From Straminergon stramineum (lineage: Eukaryota; Streptophyta; Bryopsida; Hypnales; Calliergonaceae), in NCBI GenBank assembly GCA_963920665.1, contig OY987265.1, positions 37,701,001 through 37,765,000 on the forward strand: a DNA stretch of 64,000 nucleotides, in the 5' to 3' direction. A program made the translations under genes and the position numbers. The notes under the pieces are model-generated. The model saw only the letters and a list, made by a program, of their open reading frames with translations, made no database searches and was not told the DNA's origin. Of the stretch, positions 1 to 12,900 are shown piece after piece; position 1 is the first letter of the stretch, and every line of letters begins with the position of its first letter.

Positions 1-793
1 CCCAAGAGCTTTATACTTGGGGCCGGCTAGAACCACAACTCATCCTATGTGTTGCCTTAGGTGGCATGGTTTTGGCGCCAAACCATCTAGCCCTAAGGGA
101 GCAATCGGGATGAGGTTTTGGGTGGCCCAAACTCCCATCTCGGGCTGGATTGGGGCCAAATTGGGCTCCTCCATTGGATCATACAGATCTGTACCATTGA
201 TTTTTAGAAATTGATTTTTACTTTTATATTCTTCTTACGAACTCCTTCATTGTGCTTCCTGCCTGACTGCTTGACTCCATGTTTCAAGCCTTGCCTATCT
301 GGCCTTGAGGTTATTTCATAAGTTGAATTAAATTCAATTAAATACCAAGCGTTTCTTGATTCTTGATAAGGATTCATAATGAATTTAATTTTTGTTTAGG
401 CTAGTAATTTTTTAATAAATTACATTAATTATCAAGCATTTCTGAATTTGGTGCTCTTGTAATTTGTTAATTAGCCCACCAAACCTTTCTTGATACGGTG
501 ATTAATTTAAGAAAGTCATGATTAAAAATGGCTTGGTGGGCTTATTGATTACCTTTCTTGATAATTTATTAAAAAATTAAATTAACTTCAAATAGTTAAA
601 TAAAAAAGGATTTTATATCATTTAACTATTTGAAATAAAATTTAATTGCCTATTTGTAAGAAGTTACCATTAGTGAATTGTTCATGATTTTCTATTTTAT
701 TGTTGGCTTTTGAAAGAAAGTTCATGCACACCAAAGAACGTGACATTTAAATACCATATTATATTTGTATGTTCCAAAATAGTTTTTCCAAAG
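1..793. other. AT-rich gene-free stretch
   Basis: No credible exon is seen. Bases 1-210 are more GC-rich, with short GGGC/GCCC-rich patches, but no family is recognised. Bases 473-650 hold small inverted repeats: 'gcccaccaa' near 475 pairs with 'ttggtgggc' near 533, and arms at about 575-601 and 619-646 pair around 'caaatagtta'. These look like remnants of a short hairpin element. Confidence 0.5.
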
Positions 794-1080
794 TAAGGTA
801 GTTTGCTCTTCAAGACCATTGAAGATCTGATTGCCTTTTCAGGGAAGTTGGACTCTTTCAAAAAAAAATCAATAAATTATAGTAGGAATAAAATTGAATT
901 TGGCATCTAATCCAAGTCATTTCATATTTTTTGGACCTTTGTGTAAGAAGTTACTAAATTTTGAAGTTAAAAGGCAATGGTCACTAAAAGTGATCACCTC
1001 CTTCAATGTACATTCCTAGTACATTGAAGAAAGCAAAATGTACCTTTGTGTCATTATCAACTCTAGAGCAAACCACGTAA
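794..1080 (+). repeat. MITE family X, diverged copy
   Basis: It begins TAAGGTAGTTTGCTCTT and ends with the near-reverse complement AGAGCAAACCACGTAA. The middle, including 'ggcatctaatccaagt' and 'agaaagcaaaatgtacc', matches the better preserved copy at 44795-45100. Other copies lie at about 48180-48430, 50278-50528 and 51405-51715. It appears to be a non-autonomous DNA transposon in a TA site. Confidence 0.75.
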
Positions 1081-1224
1081 TGCATTTATTGATTTATATT
1101 ATGCCTTTGAGTAGTTACCATGTTGCAAAAATAGGAGAATAGAGAATGTGACTCGATGTATATTCAATAAACAAATAATCTACAAATGTATATAAAAATG
1201 AAGTTTGTTTTCATGTAAGTATGA

Positions 1225-1605
1225 TTTTGAAAAATAAAAAGAAGAAAAAAAAATAGGAAGAAAAAGGAGAAAGTTCGAAAAAATAATATAAAAAACTTTT
1301 TTTTAAATACAAAAAGTAGAAAGAGAATGGAAAAGGTTCAAATAAAGTAGAAGAAATATTTTCTTCAAATAGAAAAATAGGAAGAGAAATGAAAAGTTTT
1401 AAAAAAAGGAAAAAACTCTCTTTCATTTTTTTTCATCTTTGAAATAGGATAAATAGGAATAGAAAGGAAAAGGTTATAAGAAAATTAAAAAACTCTCTCT
1501 TCTATTTTTGGAATAGAATAAATAGGGAAAAGAGGTAAGAAAAAAAAAGAAAAAAAATTGTTTGAAAGGAAAGAAAAGAAGACAAAGGAAAAGATGCATA
1601 TTTTT
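1225..1605. repeat. polypurine low-complexity tract
   Basis: Nearly pure A/G on the plus strand, built of repeated aaaagaagaaaaa, ataggaagaaaa and related words. It produces lysine-rich or phenylalanine-rich open frames that are not genes. It probably expanded by slippage. Confidence 0.8.
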
Positions 1606-1681
1606 ACATTTTTTTAATTGAGCAATAAGAAAATCCAAGAACACATGAATCAGAAATTGGGCCCTAGAATCCGGCCAAAGG

Positions 1682-1787
1682 GCTTTACATTAATAGGGTT
1701 CGGATGGAAGAACTGGGGCCTGATTGAGGGCCAGATTGAAGGCAAAGCTGGCCGGCCTTCCATCCGTCCCCAAGCCTAATGTAAAGC
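1682..1787. repeat. short hairpin MITE
   Basis: The left arm 1682-1710 starts gctttacatta and ends cggatggaag. The right arm 1757-1787 is its near-complement, starting cttccatccg and ending taatgtaaagc. The GC-rich loop contains repeated gggcc words. The element is about 106 bases, with no coding capacity. Confidence 0.6.
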
Positions 1788-1804
1788 ATTTATAACAACC
1801 TAGA

Positions 1805-3017
1805 AAGGACGCTGCGGATGTTTTGTGTCCGATGAATGACAAGGCATTCTCTTGTGTAGGACAGAGATTCAACTATTCATCCTTAGAATTAATGGTGGGA
1901 AGTGGAGATCTTCTACAGTACTTTGACTTAAAAAGAGCTCTTTTGATTTTTTTTAATACCGATTATTCTTATTCCCACGGTTTCAGAAATGATGATTTCC
2001 GCATAGACCCCCGCGTCCTTCCAGGGTTAAAATCACAAGCAACAATAACGAATCCCGAGCAACTAATATATGTTTAGTTAGGGACATTGCCTTGAAAGTT
2101 GGCTGTCGTTTGCTGTCCATCTGTTCTCCGAGGAATCTCCACGCGGTGGCATATTTCAACTTCATTACTAAAGAATACATCTCTACAGTACGTTACAGTG
2201 CAGATATTAAATTGATGTGCAGTGACCCACCAAAGGTTCTCCATCATCTTGAGCACAAAGCTCACAGTAGTACAAGGGGCCTCCTTACATGTATCGGTGG
2301 GTGGGGAAGCTTCACAGGGAGTGCTACAGGTGAATATTGCAATTGCATTTTCATGAGGCCCCAGTGGGTGGAGAGGAATACATTAAGAAATCAACACGTA
2401 GTAGATTCTCTCATGAGTGACTAGTCTCCACCAATGGAAATGTCTACCGATATCAGTGAAACTTCAACTCCTCCTTTCCCACTTGCCCACCCTGGCAAGA
2501 CAATCGGTTGAACCTATTTCGGCTTGTTTTGTCTTACTGCTTGAATTAGTACAAAGTTTGCCCACCGGGCCAGCATGTAAGCGCGCCCCAATACTAGTAC
2601 ACAAGCATCACATGTACAAAAAGTGGGAAAAAGAAGCAGCCTCATTTCCATGACGGTGCACACTGCACTGCTTGAAGCCTTGAACGCGCGCAAGGATCTC
2701 CAGCACCGACTGGGAATTTTTTTTTTCATTTTACTTTGCACAGTGCAGAAAGCGATCATCATTTGAGTGATGCAGTTGCTTACATTTGTTTAAACCTGGA
2801 AGGACGGGTGGGGGCCATGTGGAAATCATCATTTCTAAAACCGCGGGAATAATTGGTATTAAAAAAATCAAAAGAACTCATTTGAAGTCAAAGTAATGTA
2901 GAAGATCTCTACTTCCCACCACTAATTTCAAGGATGAATAGTCAAATTTATGTCCAACACAGGAGAATGCCTTGTCATTCATTGGACACTAAATGTCTAC
3001 GGTGTCTTTAATGGGTT
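1805..3017. mobile_element. Foldback element with ~215-base inverted ends
   Basis: The left arm, about 1805-2027, and the right arm, about 2794-3017, are inverted copies. Both contain 'atgaatgacaaggcattct', 'actattcatcctt', 'gatcttctaca' and 'aaatgatgatttcc' in the same order. About 770 bases lie between. Single-arm relatives occur at 22439-22560 and 43497-43715, where they sit beside TTAACCC ends. The interior has open frames of up to 110 codons, none recognised. It looks like a non-autonomous DNA transposon whose outer ends have decayed. Confidence 0.75.
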
Positions 3018-4482
3018 CAATGGATGAAATGTGGAAAATGTAGATGAAACTTAAATTATTCATCCAAAAGAGCATATATTCATCCAAAAATAGCAATATT
3101 GTCCTTAGAATATGTATTAAATCAATTATTTCATCTGCTAAAAAAGGAGAATATTTCACCTAATATTCTCTCAAAAAAATTGTATCACTTTTGACCAATA
3201 TATCACTAAAAAGAACCCAATGTGCACCAACCAATGAGAAGTTGAAGCCCTTTTTCATAGAAAATGAAGGGGCTAGAAAATTGAGAAGTCTCCCTCTCAA
3301 TGCCCTTCATTTACCTTTGAGAAGTCCTCCTTTGGATTAGTGTAATCTGCCAAAATTGTAAAGTCTACCTTTCAATGTTTGACATTTTTATTTTTTATTT
3401 TTTTTATAAATGAAAATTTTAGAAATAGAACTTTTCAATGAAGGCCCACATAATTTTAGTAAGACCCACTTCCATGAGGTGGATCTAACTATAATTGTGG
3501 GAGGCTTAAAATTTGAGGACTTTTGATGCCAGATAGGAAAAAAGTGTGCTCCATACCATTAGGTCTTCTTTGAGACTTGTGGCCTCTCACCTCATGGTGT
3601 AAAACAATACTTTTTTATGGACAATAATTGTCAAATGCACTCACTATGTCGGCTAATACTTGGAGAGATGTGCCTAGACATGTTAGAATATGTCAATTAA
3701 AGCACTATAGAAGGCAAAGGCAAGAAAAAAGAATACAAGTGGGATACCTCACATGGGGGTAGCATGCTTGGAAGAGGAGCTCCAAGATGGATGGAACAAG
3801 GAGTACCTTGAGAGGCATATAAAAGAGTTGTTGAATATTTGAGACCACATCAAGACACCTCTTCCTGATCCTTTCACTCTCAAGGATTTCAAGTGGATTA
3901 GACATGGAGAGGGAGGATGACAATATGGCAAGTAGTCTCGAATGCACAAATATTAAGTAGAACTTAGAGGAATCTTCTAAGATCAAACAAGTGGATTACA
4001 TCCCATGGATTTGGATTCACAACTTCTAGTTTAGGGAGGAGAGGGTTAGCAAGGATGTCGAGACCAAATTCCGGCGCACCGAGAAGTATACAAAGAATGT
4101 AGGAGACATTAAGAAAGTTTGATGGAACTCCCTAATTGACGTGTAGAGGTAAGTCCCATGAAGAGACCTTACCCAAGAACCCTCCCATCCTCTCCTTCAT
4201 AACATAACTTCTCAATTTATGTACTTAAAATTTTTATCTTCATATCTTACGAGAAATAAATATGTACTGCCTCTAAGATTCTTTAAGCATGTCACATATG
4301 AAAGGTACTAGATTGAAGAATAAAGAAGAACATTCTATTAATCTAATTGCAACTCTTATCCCAAATTTAATCCATAAACAAGAATTTTGAATTGCCACCT
4401 AAAATTTCTTCAATCAAATATTAAAGAAGGCAAGATCAATGTAACTTTCCGATTGTAATTTTTCTCATATACATTGCAAGAT
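3018..4482. other. gene-free AT-rich intergenic tract
   Basis: No exon with family resemblance and no clear terminal repeats are seen. Short open frames near 3705-3986 on the minus strand have no recognisable features. Confidence 0.45.
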
Positions 4483-5482
4483 CACTAAAAAAAATCAAGG
4501 GTTTTACAACTACAAAAAACAACTGATTTTCAAGTTACATCAGACATTTGGGATTGGTGATAATTTGGAGACCCGTAGTTGTTGTGGACAAGTCACATGT
4601 TAAATTATAGTTGTACAACAAAAAGGGATCATTTCTCATCCAACAACTTACTTGGAATTTTGTTGATGAAGTTATTTAACGTGGTTGCTTATGTGGTATT
4701 GCTTATGTGCAATTCATTAGCAATTCATTTGTGACTAATGTATGACTCATTTCCAACTCATTTGTGACTTCATTGCAACTCATTTGTGACCTCATTGTGA
4801 CTTGTTTGTGACTCATTTGCAACTAGTTTATAAAAATTTACAAATTGTACAAATCTACATATTGTAGATTTTTTAGAATTCTATTAGCAAAATTCATTAT
4901 ATAAGAATATAACAACTTACAAGTCTTATATGTCCAACCTAATGGTACTCTTGACGATTGATATGGGACTACTAATATGAAACAATCGAAAAATGATTAT
5001 AGGAATAACTACAAAACAACTAGGAAACAACTTGTTTGCGACTACTAGTATTCTATAGCTGTAGTCATTTTTTAGCCATTTTGTGTGATTGTAGATTGAC
5101 ATGATGGATCCACAAAGTATAGACTTGTCCAAATCAACAACCATGATGAAAATTGGATTGAGGACAACTTATATTCATTCTAAATTTGAACTTTATTACA
5201 ACCCTCATAATCCTATACTTCATTTTGTGCTAGTATGATTGTTTTGTGACTAAAACAATGCATACATTTCATTCTACAATTGCTTTGCAACTACAACAAT
5301 GTTTAACACTTCATTCTATGACTATTTTGCAATTACAACAATATACTAATGATGTAAAACAATGACACAAAACACTGAAGTAAGATTTGGTGCAAATAGA
5401 GAGAGCTACAGTTGTAGGATAGTTGTATAGGACACTTCGTCACATTTTAGTCAGTTGTGTTGAACATATTCTTCTTCTAGTG
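4483..5482. mobile_element. CACTA-type non-autonomous transposon
   Basis: The element starts CACTAAAAAAAATCAAGGG and ends CATATTCTTCTTCTAGTG, the CACTA/TAGTG arrangement of En/Spm-type elements. It is flanked on both sides by GAT (4480-4482 and 5483-5485), the 3-base target duplication typical of that superfamily. Inside the left end, motifs such as 'catttgtgact' and 'catttgcaact' repeat many times (about 4715-4835). Related 'ttttgtgactaaaacaatg' and 'ttttgcaattacaacaat' motifs repeat near the right end. Such subterminal repeats are where CACTA transposases bind. No transposase frame is present in the 1000 bases. Confidence 0.8.
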
Positions 5483-5485
5483 GAT

Positions 5486-6328
5486 AGCAAATTATTGTTC
5501 CTTCAAAAATGAATAATTTATTCAATAATACAATGTTCCAAAAAAATACATACTAACATTTATTAAAATACATTTTCAATAACCATCAACATCCAACATC
5601 AATTAAATAAATCTAGTAATATATTTTAGGAAATAGTACTATATGCTTCATAATACTAAGTAGTAATTCTAGGATTCACTTTCTTAAATAGTGCCAAGGC
5701 AATTTGTCCACTAAACTAGTTTTTTAATGGCTATTCTTTGTAGCAATGAAATTATTTTTAGAAATTGACATTTGATTCTCCATGATATGAAAGTTTCATG
5801 TACAAATTGTTATGTTATCCAATCACTTTCATGTGAAGAATTTTGAGGTTCTTCAAATGCAATAGGTTCCCAAAGAAGACCCCTTCTAAATGTTATTAAG
5901 GTGGTTAAAGGCAACTACTACCCCAATTGCAAGACTAATTCTCAATTTGGACATGTACCATACTATTTGAATCAAATTTGGTAATCCCTAAACTTTTGAT
6001 TAGATTAGCAACTATTGATTTTGGTCACCTCAATAGCATATAAGATGAATATTCTATCTACTTATGAAGAATACTTCAAGAGAACCCACACCATTTCGAA
6101 GGCCTCAAAATTTTCCTAATGTAAGTGCCCTGTATTCATATCAATTCAAATTCACTCAACTCTCTTTAACGACGCTCCCTCAATACACAAATGGGCTCCT
6201 TGCACATGTGTGCACAACTTGAAATCTGAAAGTTAACAAATCAGATACGTACAGAACATACAAAATTCTGAGGATATTGATTTGACAGATTCAGAGGGAA
6301 GAGTGTATTTGTATGGCTCTTAACAGTT
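5486..6328. other. AT-rich intergenic tract downstream of the SARAF-like gene
   Basis: No exon is recognised. The part nearest 6328 probably includes 3' untranslated sequence of the minus-strand gene, but I see no decisive poly(A) signal. Confidence 0.4.
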
Positions 6329-9300
6329 CTAAAGAACGTTAACTATGGATATACAATTACAATTTGAAGTAAAAGGTATACTGGTAGTCGCCCATTTTAT
6401 GAAGATTCCGGTACTAATGTCCAGGCATGTCTGGGCAATGATCTGGACAATGTGGCCCGTCGTGTGTAACACCGTTTCTGTCCCTTTTGCGTCTAGCATT
6501 AAACCTGCAGCATGACTTTTCCCTGCAGAATACAATGGTACATGGAAGTGAATATCTCTGTGAAAGCTTTGAAAAAATCGGACCACTGTCTATGATGGTG
6601 GCTGCACTTCATTAGTAATTCAGTAATATTCTCACAGAAAAGGATGAAAATGACTTTGATATGAAAACGATTCCATCAAGAGAAAAGGTTTGATAAATAC
6701 TCGGGATTTATTGGGAGCATCTCGTCTCGCATACTGCACATCAATAAGTAAAAACGTTGGTTGAGCAACACATCATTCGAATAGCAACAATAAAAGTCTT
6801 CACATTGTAAATGGCCCTAACCAACAAATTGACACATTATGGCCTCAACATTGTTAGATAGCAACAAGAATGCGCTAAACTTGTCGTGTTGATTTCTATT
6901 TGTGTTGAAGTCATGCAGTGACAAGTATATACATCTCACCCTTGTATCCAGCGCTTGGCTTTAATCCAAGCCATCCTGAGTCGCTGGAGCAAGTTTTTGA
7001 ATTCTTGAATCCAGTTAACTCCTGTGTATGGATCAATATAATCTAGACTGGAAATTAGCAAATATGATATTTCGTACTCATGGATAGTTGTGTCTAGATT
7101 ACGGTAGTCTTGAAATACACCTAATTTCCAGTTTGATGATTAGTTTTCTACTATATCTAGTGAGATTGAGAAATGTGATTTTGTTTGCCAAAGAGCATCC
7201 AATGAATTTCGACAATAGCTCCGTCGCTAAATGCTCATTATTTACAAATTGAATCTAACGCGGCACCTCTGAGCAACAAGTGTGGAGACAATGGAAGAAA
7301 TTTACCATGATAGATATGAAAACTGAGGTAACCAAGAACTGCAGTCATGACAATCCAGCTTGCACTCCACCCTTTCATCTGCATTCACAAACGCGATGTC
7401 AGGAAGTCACACGTAATTACTGTCAATCAGAAAATCGATTTCTTCATGGTAAGTCCTGAAAGCTTGAAACTAGATGTGACATTGAAAACAAGGCAACTGT
7501 CTCCATGACTTGAAATCGATACATCGCATTCAACAAAAAATTTAACGTAAGAAGTGACAGTTTGTGCGGGTGTGAATGGTAAGTACCTTGGGGTCAAATG
7601 CCATTTTTTCACTATGGCCGTAAGGCGCCCAGCCTGTGTACACGCAAAGAAACCCCTTATTCTCATTCTGCAATAGATTTGCCTATCTGCAGTTTCAAGT
7701 GTTCATGACAATGACATTATTCAAGTATCATAATTATGAAAAACCATAATTTTGCCAATGTAAAGTAAAAACTCCTGATGTACTGTACAACAAGAGCTCC
7801 ATATGAAGCACTTTACTAGTATTGACGAAGCTTCATGTTGACCTCAGAGAACTAGTACGTGAAGAGAAAAAGGAAGAGATCGGCCAGAAATTTTTTAAGG
7901 GTTAGCACCCTCTGAAATGCACGACTCTGGCACATTCTCTCCACCACTGGAGGTCCCTGAGCACCACTCTACCGGGATACATTTCATAATAAACTGATAG
8001 TACGAAAATAACAAAGAGCAGCATACCAGCATGCGTTAAGGTGAACTCCAGAGCACAGCTGCCGTCCAAAACTTCCTCATCTTCATCGGAATGGAAACCC
8101 TGTCAATACACATTCACCCCTCGTGTAACGAGTTCAAGAATGCCCACAAAATAGCAATACAACTGCTCAGGAAGTATATTGCCCAAGGATCTAGAGACCA
8201 GGATTAGGCCTCATGAATCTTCTTTCTAGCAGTTTTGAGTAGGTCATGGAGGGACTTCTGTTTGTTCAATTTTTTTAGGTTTTGGACTAGTATACACAAT
8301 CACTAGAGCGAACCCCGTCGTTTTTCATTGAGGAGATCCGGAGCTGTGTCGCTTCTCATTGAAAATGATCTATTGTTAGTATCCAAGTCGGCCCCACGAT
8401 TTGTCCCTTGTGACTTTTATAACTCACCCCTCGTTTTGTCGCTATTTCAAGGAATGAAAAGCGACGGGTTTCGCAGTAGTGAATGTTCTTCACTGATTCT
8501 GGTGATCAACAAAATATGTCCTGATTTGAATTCTATTATTTCACAAAATGGTGAATAACATTGGTCATTTCAAAGCATGAAACCTTGGTCCTTTAGATGA
8601 TACAGAATCATACCTCACAAATGATGGCAGTCTCATCGATTTTGAGGTGTGAAGGCAAATCAGTCCCACATCGCCACCGTGACTTTCGCCCTTTAGGTTT
8701 AATATTTGTGCAGACCACCACATCTGGAGATCAAAACCAGGAAAATCAACAACTCCATTTCACCAAAACCTTCCGCATCACTTAGGATACCTCAACACAA
8801 CCAAATTCCAGCAAACATATAATGTAAAGTTTTCATTCACCATACAGTAAGGGAGAGGTTCCATTCACCACACATGTGAACCTTGAACCTATCCCTGCAA
8901 CAATCTAGAAACTTGCATCATCTAAAATTTTGCACACTTATTCTCTGTTGAGCTCAAAATCAACTGCAAAAAACTAAATGTCAATACATGAAGTATTTTA
9001 ACACACTTAGCACAAATCAAAGCTCACCTATATGGTCAATGGAGCCTCAAATGTTCTGTATGGTTAATGGAGTCTCTACCAACAGAAAACATCAACAAGT
9101 AATGTGACCACTAAAGAGTTACAACATTTAGGGTTTTGGCCCAAAACTTGTAAAAAAAACAGCACACGAAGGTGAGTAACAACGCAAGTACCAGGCTGAA
9201 ATTCACATCCTCGTGTACACGTGAGCTGCGGCAACGGCGGATTCCTGTTGTAAGTGGTATCCCGACCTTTGTGAAAATGAAGCTCTGTGACCTCGTCCAG

Positions 9301-9414
9301 CGAGATGGGGCTGCCGTAGGGTGAAAACTCGGCCTGCGTGATAGGGTTGAGAATTGTTGCAACCACAAACAACATCCATGAGATTGGCCACGTCCATTTG
9401 GTGATATGTGTCAT
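6329..9414 (-). CDS. SARAF: SARAF/TMEM66-like membrane protein
   Basis: Coding exons on the minus strand: 9414-9192, 8723-8614, 8099-8027, 7667-7587, 7378-7306 and 6522-6329. The protein starts MTHITKWTWPISWMLFVVAT, a good ER signal peptide (about residues 1-28). Residues 37-135 carry the SARAF luminal pattern: LDEVTELHFHKGR, LPQLTCTRGC, VVVCTN, WRCGTDL, IICEGF and VLDGSCALEFTL. In animals SARAF sits in the ER membrane and damps store-operated calcium entry; its role in plants is not established here. Exon 7378-7306 (MKGWSASWIVMTAVLGYL) would supply the single membrane span. The first three exons are firm. Exon 8099-8027 ends in phase 1 but 7667 needs phase 0, so an extra exon is required; 7946-7909 (38 bases) fits the phase but is unproven. 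The last exon lacks the Gly/Ser-rich tail seen in animals and may be wrong. Confidence 0.75.
8835..9080 (-). repeat. Repeat shared by two gene introns (copy 1)
   Basis: It lies in intron 1 of the SARAF-like gene. It matches, inverted, 19960-20240 in intron 2 of the patatin-like gene. Shared words include 'ggagtctctacc', 'aaagctcacct', 'catgaagt' and 'aagggagaggttcc', over about 250 bases with small indels. No terminal repeats or coding potential are obvious. Confidence 0.75.
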
Positions 9415-9572
9415 GGACGTCAGTGATCAGAGGCTAATGAATAGCCCTACGTCATCGAACATGAAATTTTTTGTTGATCATGCACACATGATGGCCTGAT
9501 CGGAGATGGGTTATGAGAGAGACATTGGAATTGGGCGACTTGGAGAGGTTAGATGAGATTGGATCGTGTTGT

Positions 9573-9920
9573 GGATTTTAGGCTTTGGGTGTTGATGCTC
9601 CAGGCAGGGAAGTGGAGATCTGTGTTTTATGGATTTTAGGCTTCTGATTTTGATGCTTCGTCTGTGAAAAAGTGGAGATCTTCGTGTTGTGGATTTTAGG
9701 GCTTGGGTATTGATTCTCAGGTGAGGTTGAGATATGTGCGTTGTGGGTATTGATGCTCATGCTGGGAAGTGAAGGTTTGCGTTTTGTGGATTTTAGGGTT
9801 TTCACTTTGATGATTGGGCTGTGAAAGTGGAGATCGTCGTGTTGTGGATTTTAGGGTTTGGGTTTTGATTTGATGCTTTAGCTATGAAGTGGGGATTTGC
9901 AAATTGTGGATTTAGGAATT
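9573..9920 (+). repeat. ~58-60-base minisatellite upstream of the SARAF-like gene
   Basis: The words ggattttagg...tttgatgct...aagtggagatc recur with starts near 9573, 9631, 9691, 9745 (partial), 9788, 9846 and 9908. The units are degenerate. The array begins about 160 bases upstream of the start codon at 9414, so it may overlap the promoter or 5' untranslated region. Confidence 0.8.
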
Positions 9921-9929
9921 GGGTACGGT

Positions 9930-12900
9930 AGAAACACCTACAAGCAATACGTAAAAGTAACATTTTTCTGGTCCCATTATCTCAAAGGTCAAATGACCCC
10001 AAAAAATTGATGAGATCATTAGCAAACTCAAGAGAATTGCAATTTAAATGGTTTCATAATTTTACGACACTCTTATAATATTTTAATAATTTTCAAAGTT
10101 CAAAATATAATGTAGCCTATACTTCATACTAGACTCACCTTGAATGGACACCCTTGAAGCATGAAATTTCTCAACTTTGAAAAAATGTCTCATTAGTTGC
10201 TTCAAAAAACTCCTCATGTCTTACTAGTTCCATATGAAAAGTTGTAGTTTTGAGTCTTGAAAATGTTCATTTGAGGTCATTTTTTTGATGTTGAAGAATG
10301 GAAAATGTTGCTTCAAGGTGTTTATACCTTATTGAAGCTCAGAGTATGCCTTGCATATTGTGAAAGTCAGTTCATGACCTTCAATATAGCAAGCCCATGC
10401 AAGTAGGAGCACTTTTTCAACCCATGCTTACAACAATATTCATCTCAATTGCAATAACTTGATGTTGGCCTTGCAAAATTTAGAACTCAAATTCACTATG
10501 GTAGGAGGCTTGAAAATTGCTTAGACATTAAGAATCAACCATAAGAAAGAACTAGAAACAATGAAGATGGTTGATAAAATATGACTACATTTTATGATAT
10601 TGAATAGATAATTACCTCAAAAAATCTGAAATTTCACCATATGTATATACTATATAATAAAAAAAATCATAGTGTAAACATAATTTTTGTGTCATTTTAT
10701 AATTAGAATTCACTAGACATTGAAAATGCACCCAAATTTCATATTGCAATAAAATTTTCAATATTTGGAATTTTTTCAAAAATCAATTTGGAGTAGAAAC
10801 TAGAGTACTAGATGACCTTCATTTTAATAGGTGGGCTCAAACTCAAAAAATATAATTTTTATGCAGAAATTTTAGATATAGAGCAAAGAGCAACAACTTC
10901 CCAAAATACACTAATAAAAATAGCATGTTTTGTAATCTGTAGTTTTTACTAACTTCTCATTTACTTGAAGACAAATCAACATAGGCAAGACTGCAAACTC
11001 AATTCCCTGCTCTTCAAAACCCTCCACGATAGGTCAACAAGCCAAAATTGAATGAAAAGATGCTTCCGCAATCTCCGTCCAGCTCATTTGATTGTCATCC
11101 TAATGCCACAAATTGGCGTAGGCGGCGCACGTTAACTACAGTATCGATTACAGTAAGTTTCCCCGTAAGTTTCAGACCTTGATCACCGGGAGAACTATCG
11201 ATTACAAGTAAGTCATGTCTCAGAGGTTGGACACCGTAGTTGTCGGGAGATCTATTGATAATTACAGTAGCTCGGGTTCCCTGATTGTCATCTCTGGTTC
11301 AAGCAACAATCATCTAGTCTCGAATCAATAAATATTCGGTACTCCGGCAGAGCAATTGATACTCAAAGCAGATCGATCGAAGACATCCAATAAATATTCG
11401 GCAGGCCGAAGAGCAATATTCAAAGCTAAGTAGATCGAAGACATCCAATAAACTACGGCCGATACCTTCCCAAAACGGCCAAAAGATTGGCCCGAGTACG
11501 TCAGTAGTTCAAAAAGCAGTTAAATCTGGCATGGTCCACATTTTGATTCCGACATCGTACTGTATATATTCGTGCACATATCTGTACACTTGGAGCGTAA
11601 CAAACCAACATGTTAAAGATTTCGTAATCGTTTGTCAATCAAGCTGCACAAGAACAGAGATTTTTATGTTTGGGTTGGCCAAACTGCAAGGCAAGCCGTG
11701 ATGATCGAAGCAAAGTGTTTCGGTCCCCTCCATGCCACCTCTTTTTCTTTTTGAGGAACCGCCATAACATTATTTGCGAGCATGAATCCCAAAACAAACT
11801 GTGAGACCTCTTCTAAGGCTCTGTATCACAAAATCAAGGGAGTCACAAGGGATTCTGAGTGGAAAAAAGGAGAAGAATTCCTAGTGTTTCTTTTTGTTTC
11901 GAGGGGAACATCAGGAATTTTTTCTCACACTGGAAAGTTCGGTTCTAATTAAAGAAGTGAATTCATTAATTTGAGCTTCAGATTTTACTATAAGAAGATT
12001 GAATAATACAAGATTGTGGTAAATTAATACAACGAAGGTTGACATAGCTATAAGTCGTAAACTCCCAATGTTGTAGTTCAAGACCTACAATCAATAGTCA
12101 TGATGTAATTGGCTCTATTTATTGAGGCTTAAACTTGCTTAGTGAAGCACAATACTAATATTGACAAAATAGGATGAATTCACCAAGATAGTTCAATAGA
12201 GATCATAAGAGGTCTTTGGGCAACAAGCTACATACATTCTTTCCTCCAACATATGTGTATAAAGTCTAAACTAACAAGGAGTTCAAGGGTTGATGCAAAA
12301 TTGAGAAAGGATGTGTCCTAGAAAGAATGGTACAATTGCTAATACTTAAAGTGATCTAATGTAATCGGTTTTTGAAAATTCAATGATGATAATCTAGATT
12401 GTTGACAACAAAAGAAGTCTACCTGTAGAATAAGATTGAGAGAGACATGTCTTTTTCCTATCTAATAGAGAAATATATGATATTTAGATCTTGTTGAAAA
12501 AAAGAGGCAATAAAAAATATGATGGCTAGATTAAGGAGCTACACTTTGAAGGTTTGGTTAGGAGAGAGAGTAAGAATGTGTGAGCTTGAGAGTAGGAGAG
12601 ACACTTCCATAGTAAGATGATGAAGAAGAACAATTCACAAATCCTAATCATCATTCTTAAATCAGGAATTGCCCAAGAAAGTAGGTTGGCAAGGGAATTT
12701 CTACCTCACGCAATCACAATATTCATTGCTTTCTTTAGAAAAGCTTGAAAGTTGTCTTCTTGCTTGCTTGATGAATAGACAACACATTGCTCAAAGGTGG
12801 TTGTGCTTTGGCTAGGTCACATTGGACATATTCCTACTAAATTGTTTAGATGCAATCCAAGTTTTTCTTGAATACCTCTCTTGTCTTGCTACACTAGAGC

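Noticed and set aside
1211..1426. Phenylalanine-rich minus-strand open frame
   Set aside because: It is the translation of a polypurine tract and has no coding character.
2092..2424. 110-codon open frame inside the foldback element
   Set aside because: It has no recognisable motif, no splice partners and lies in transposon interior; the length is not unusual for chance.
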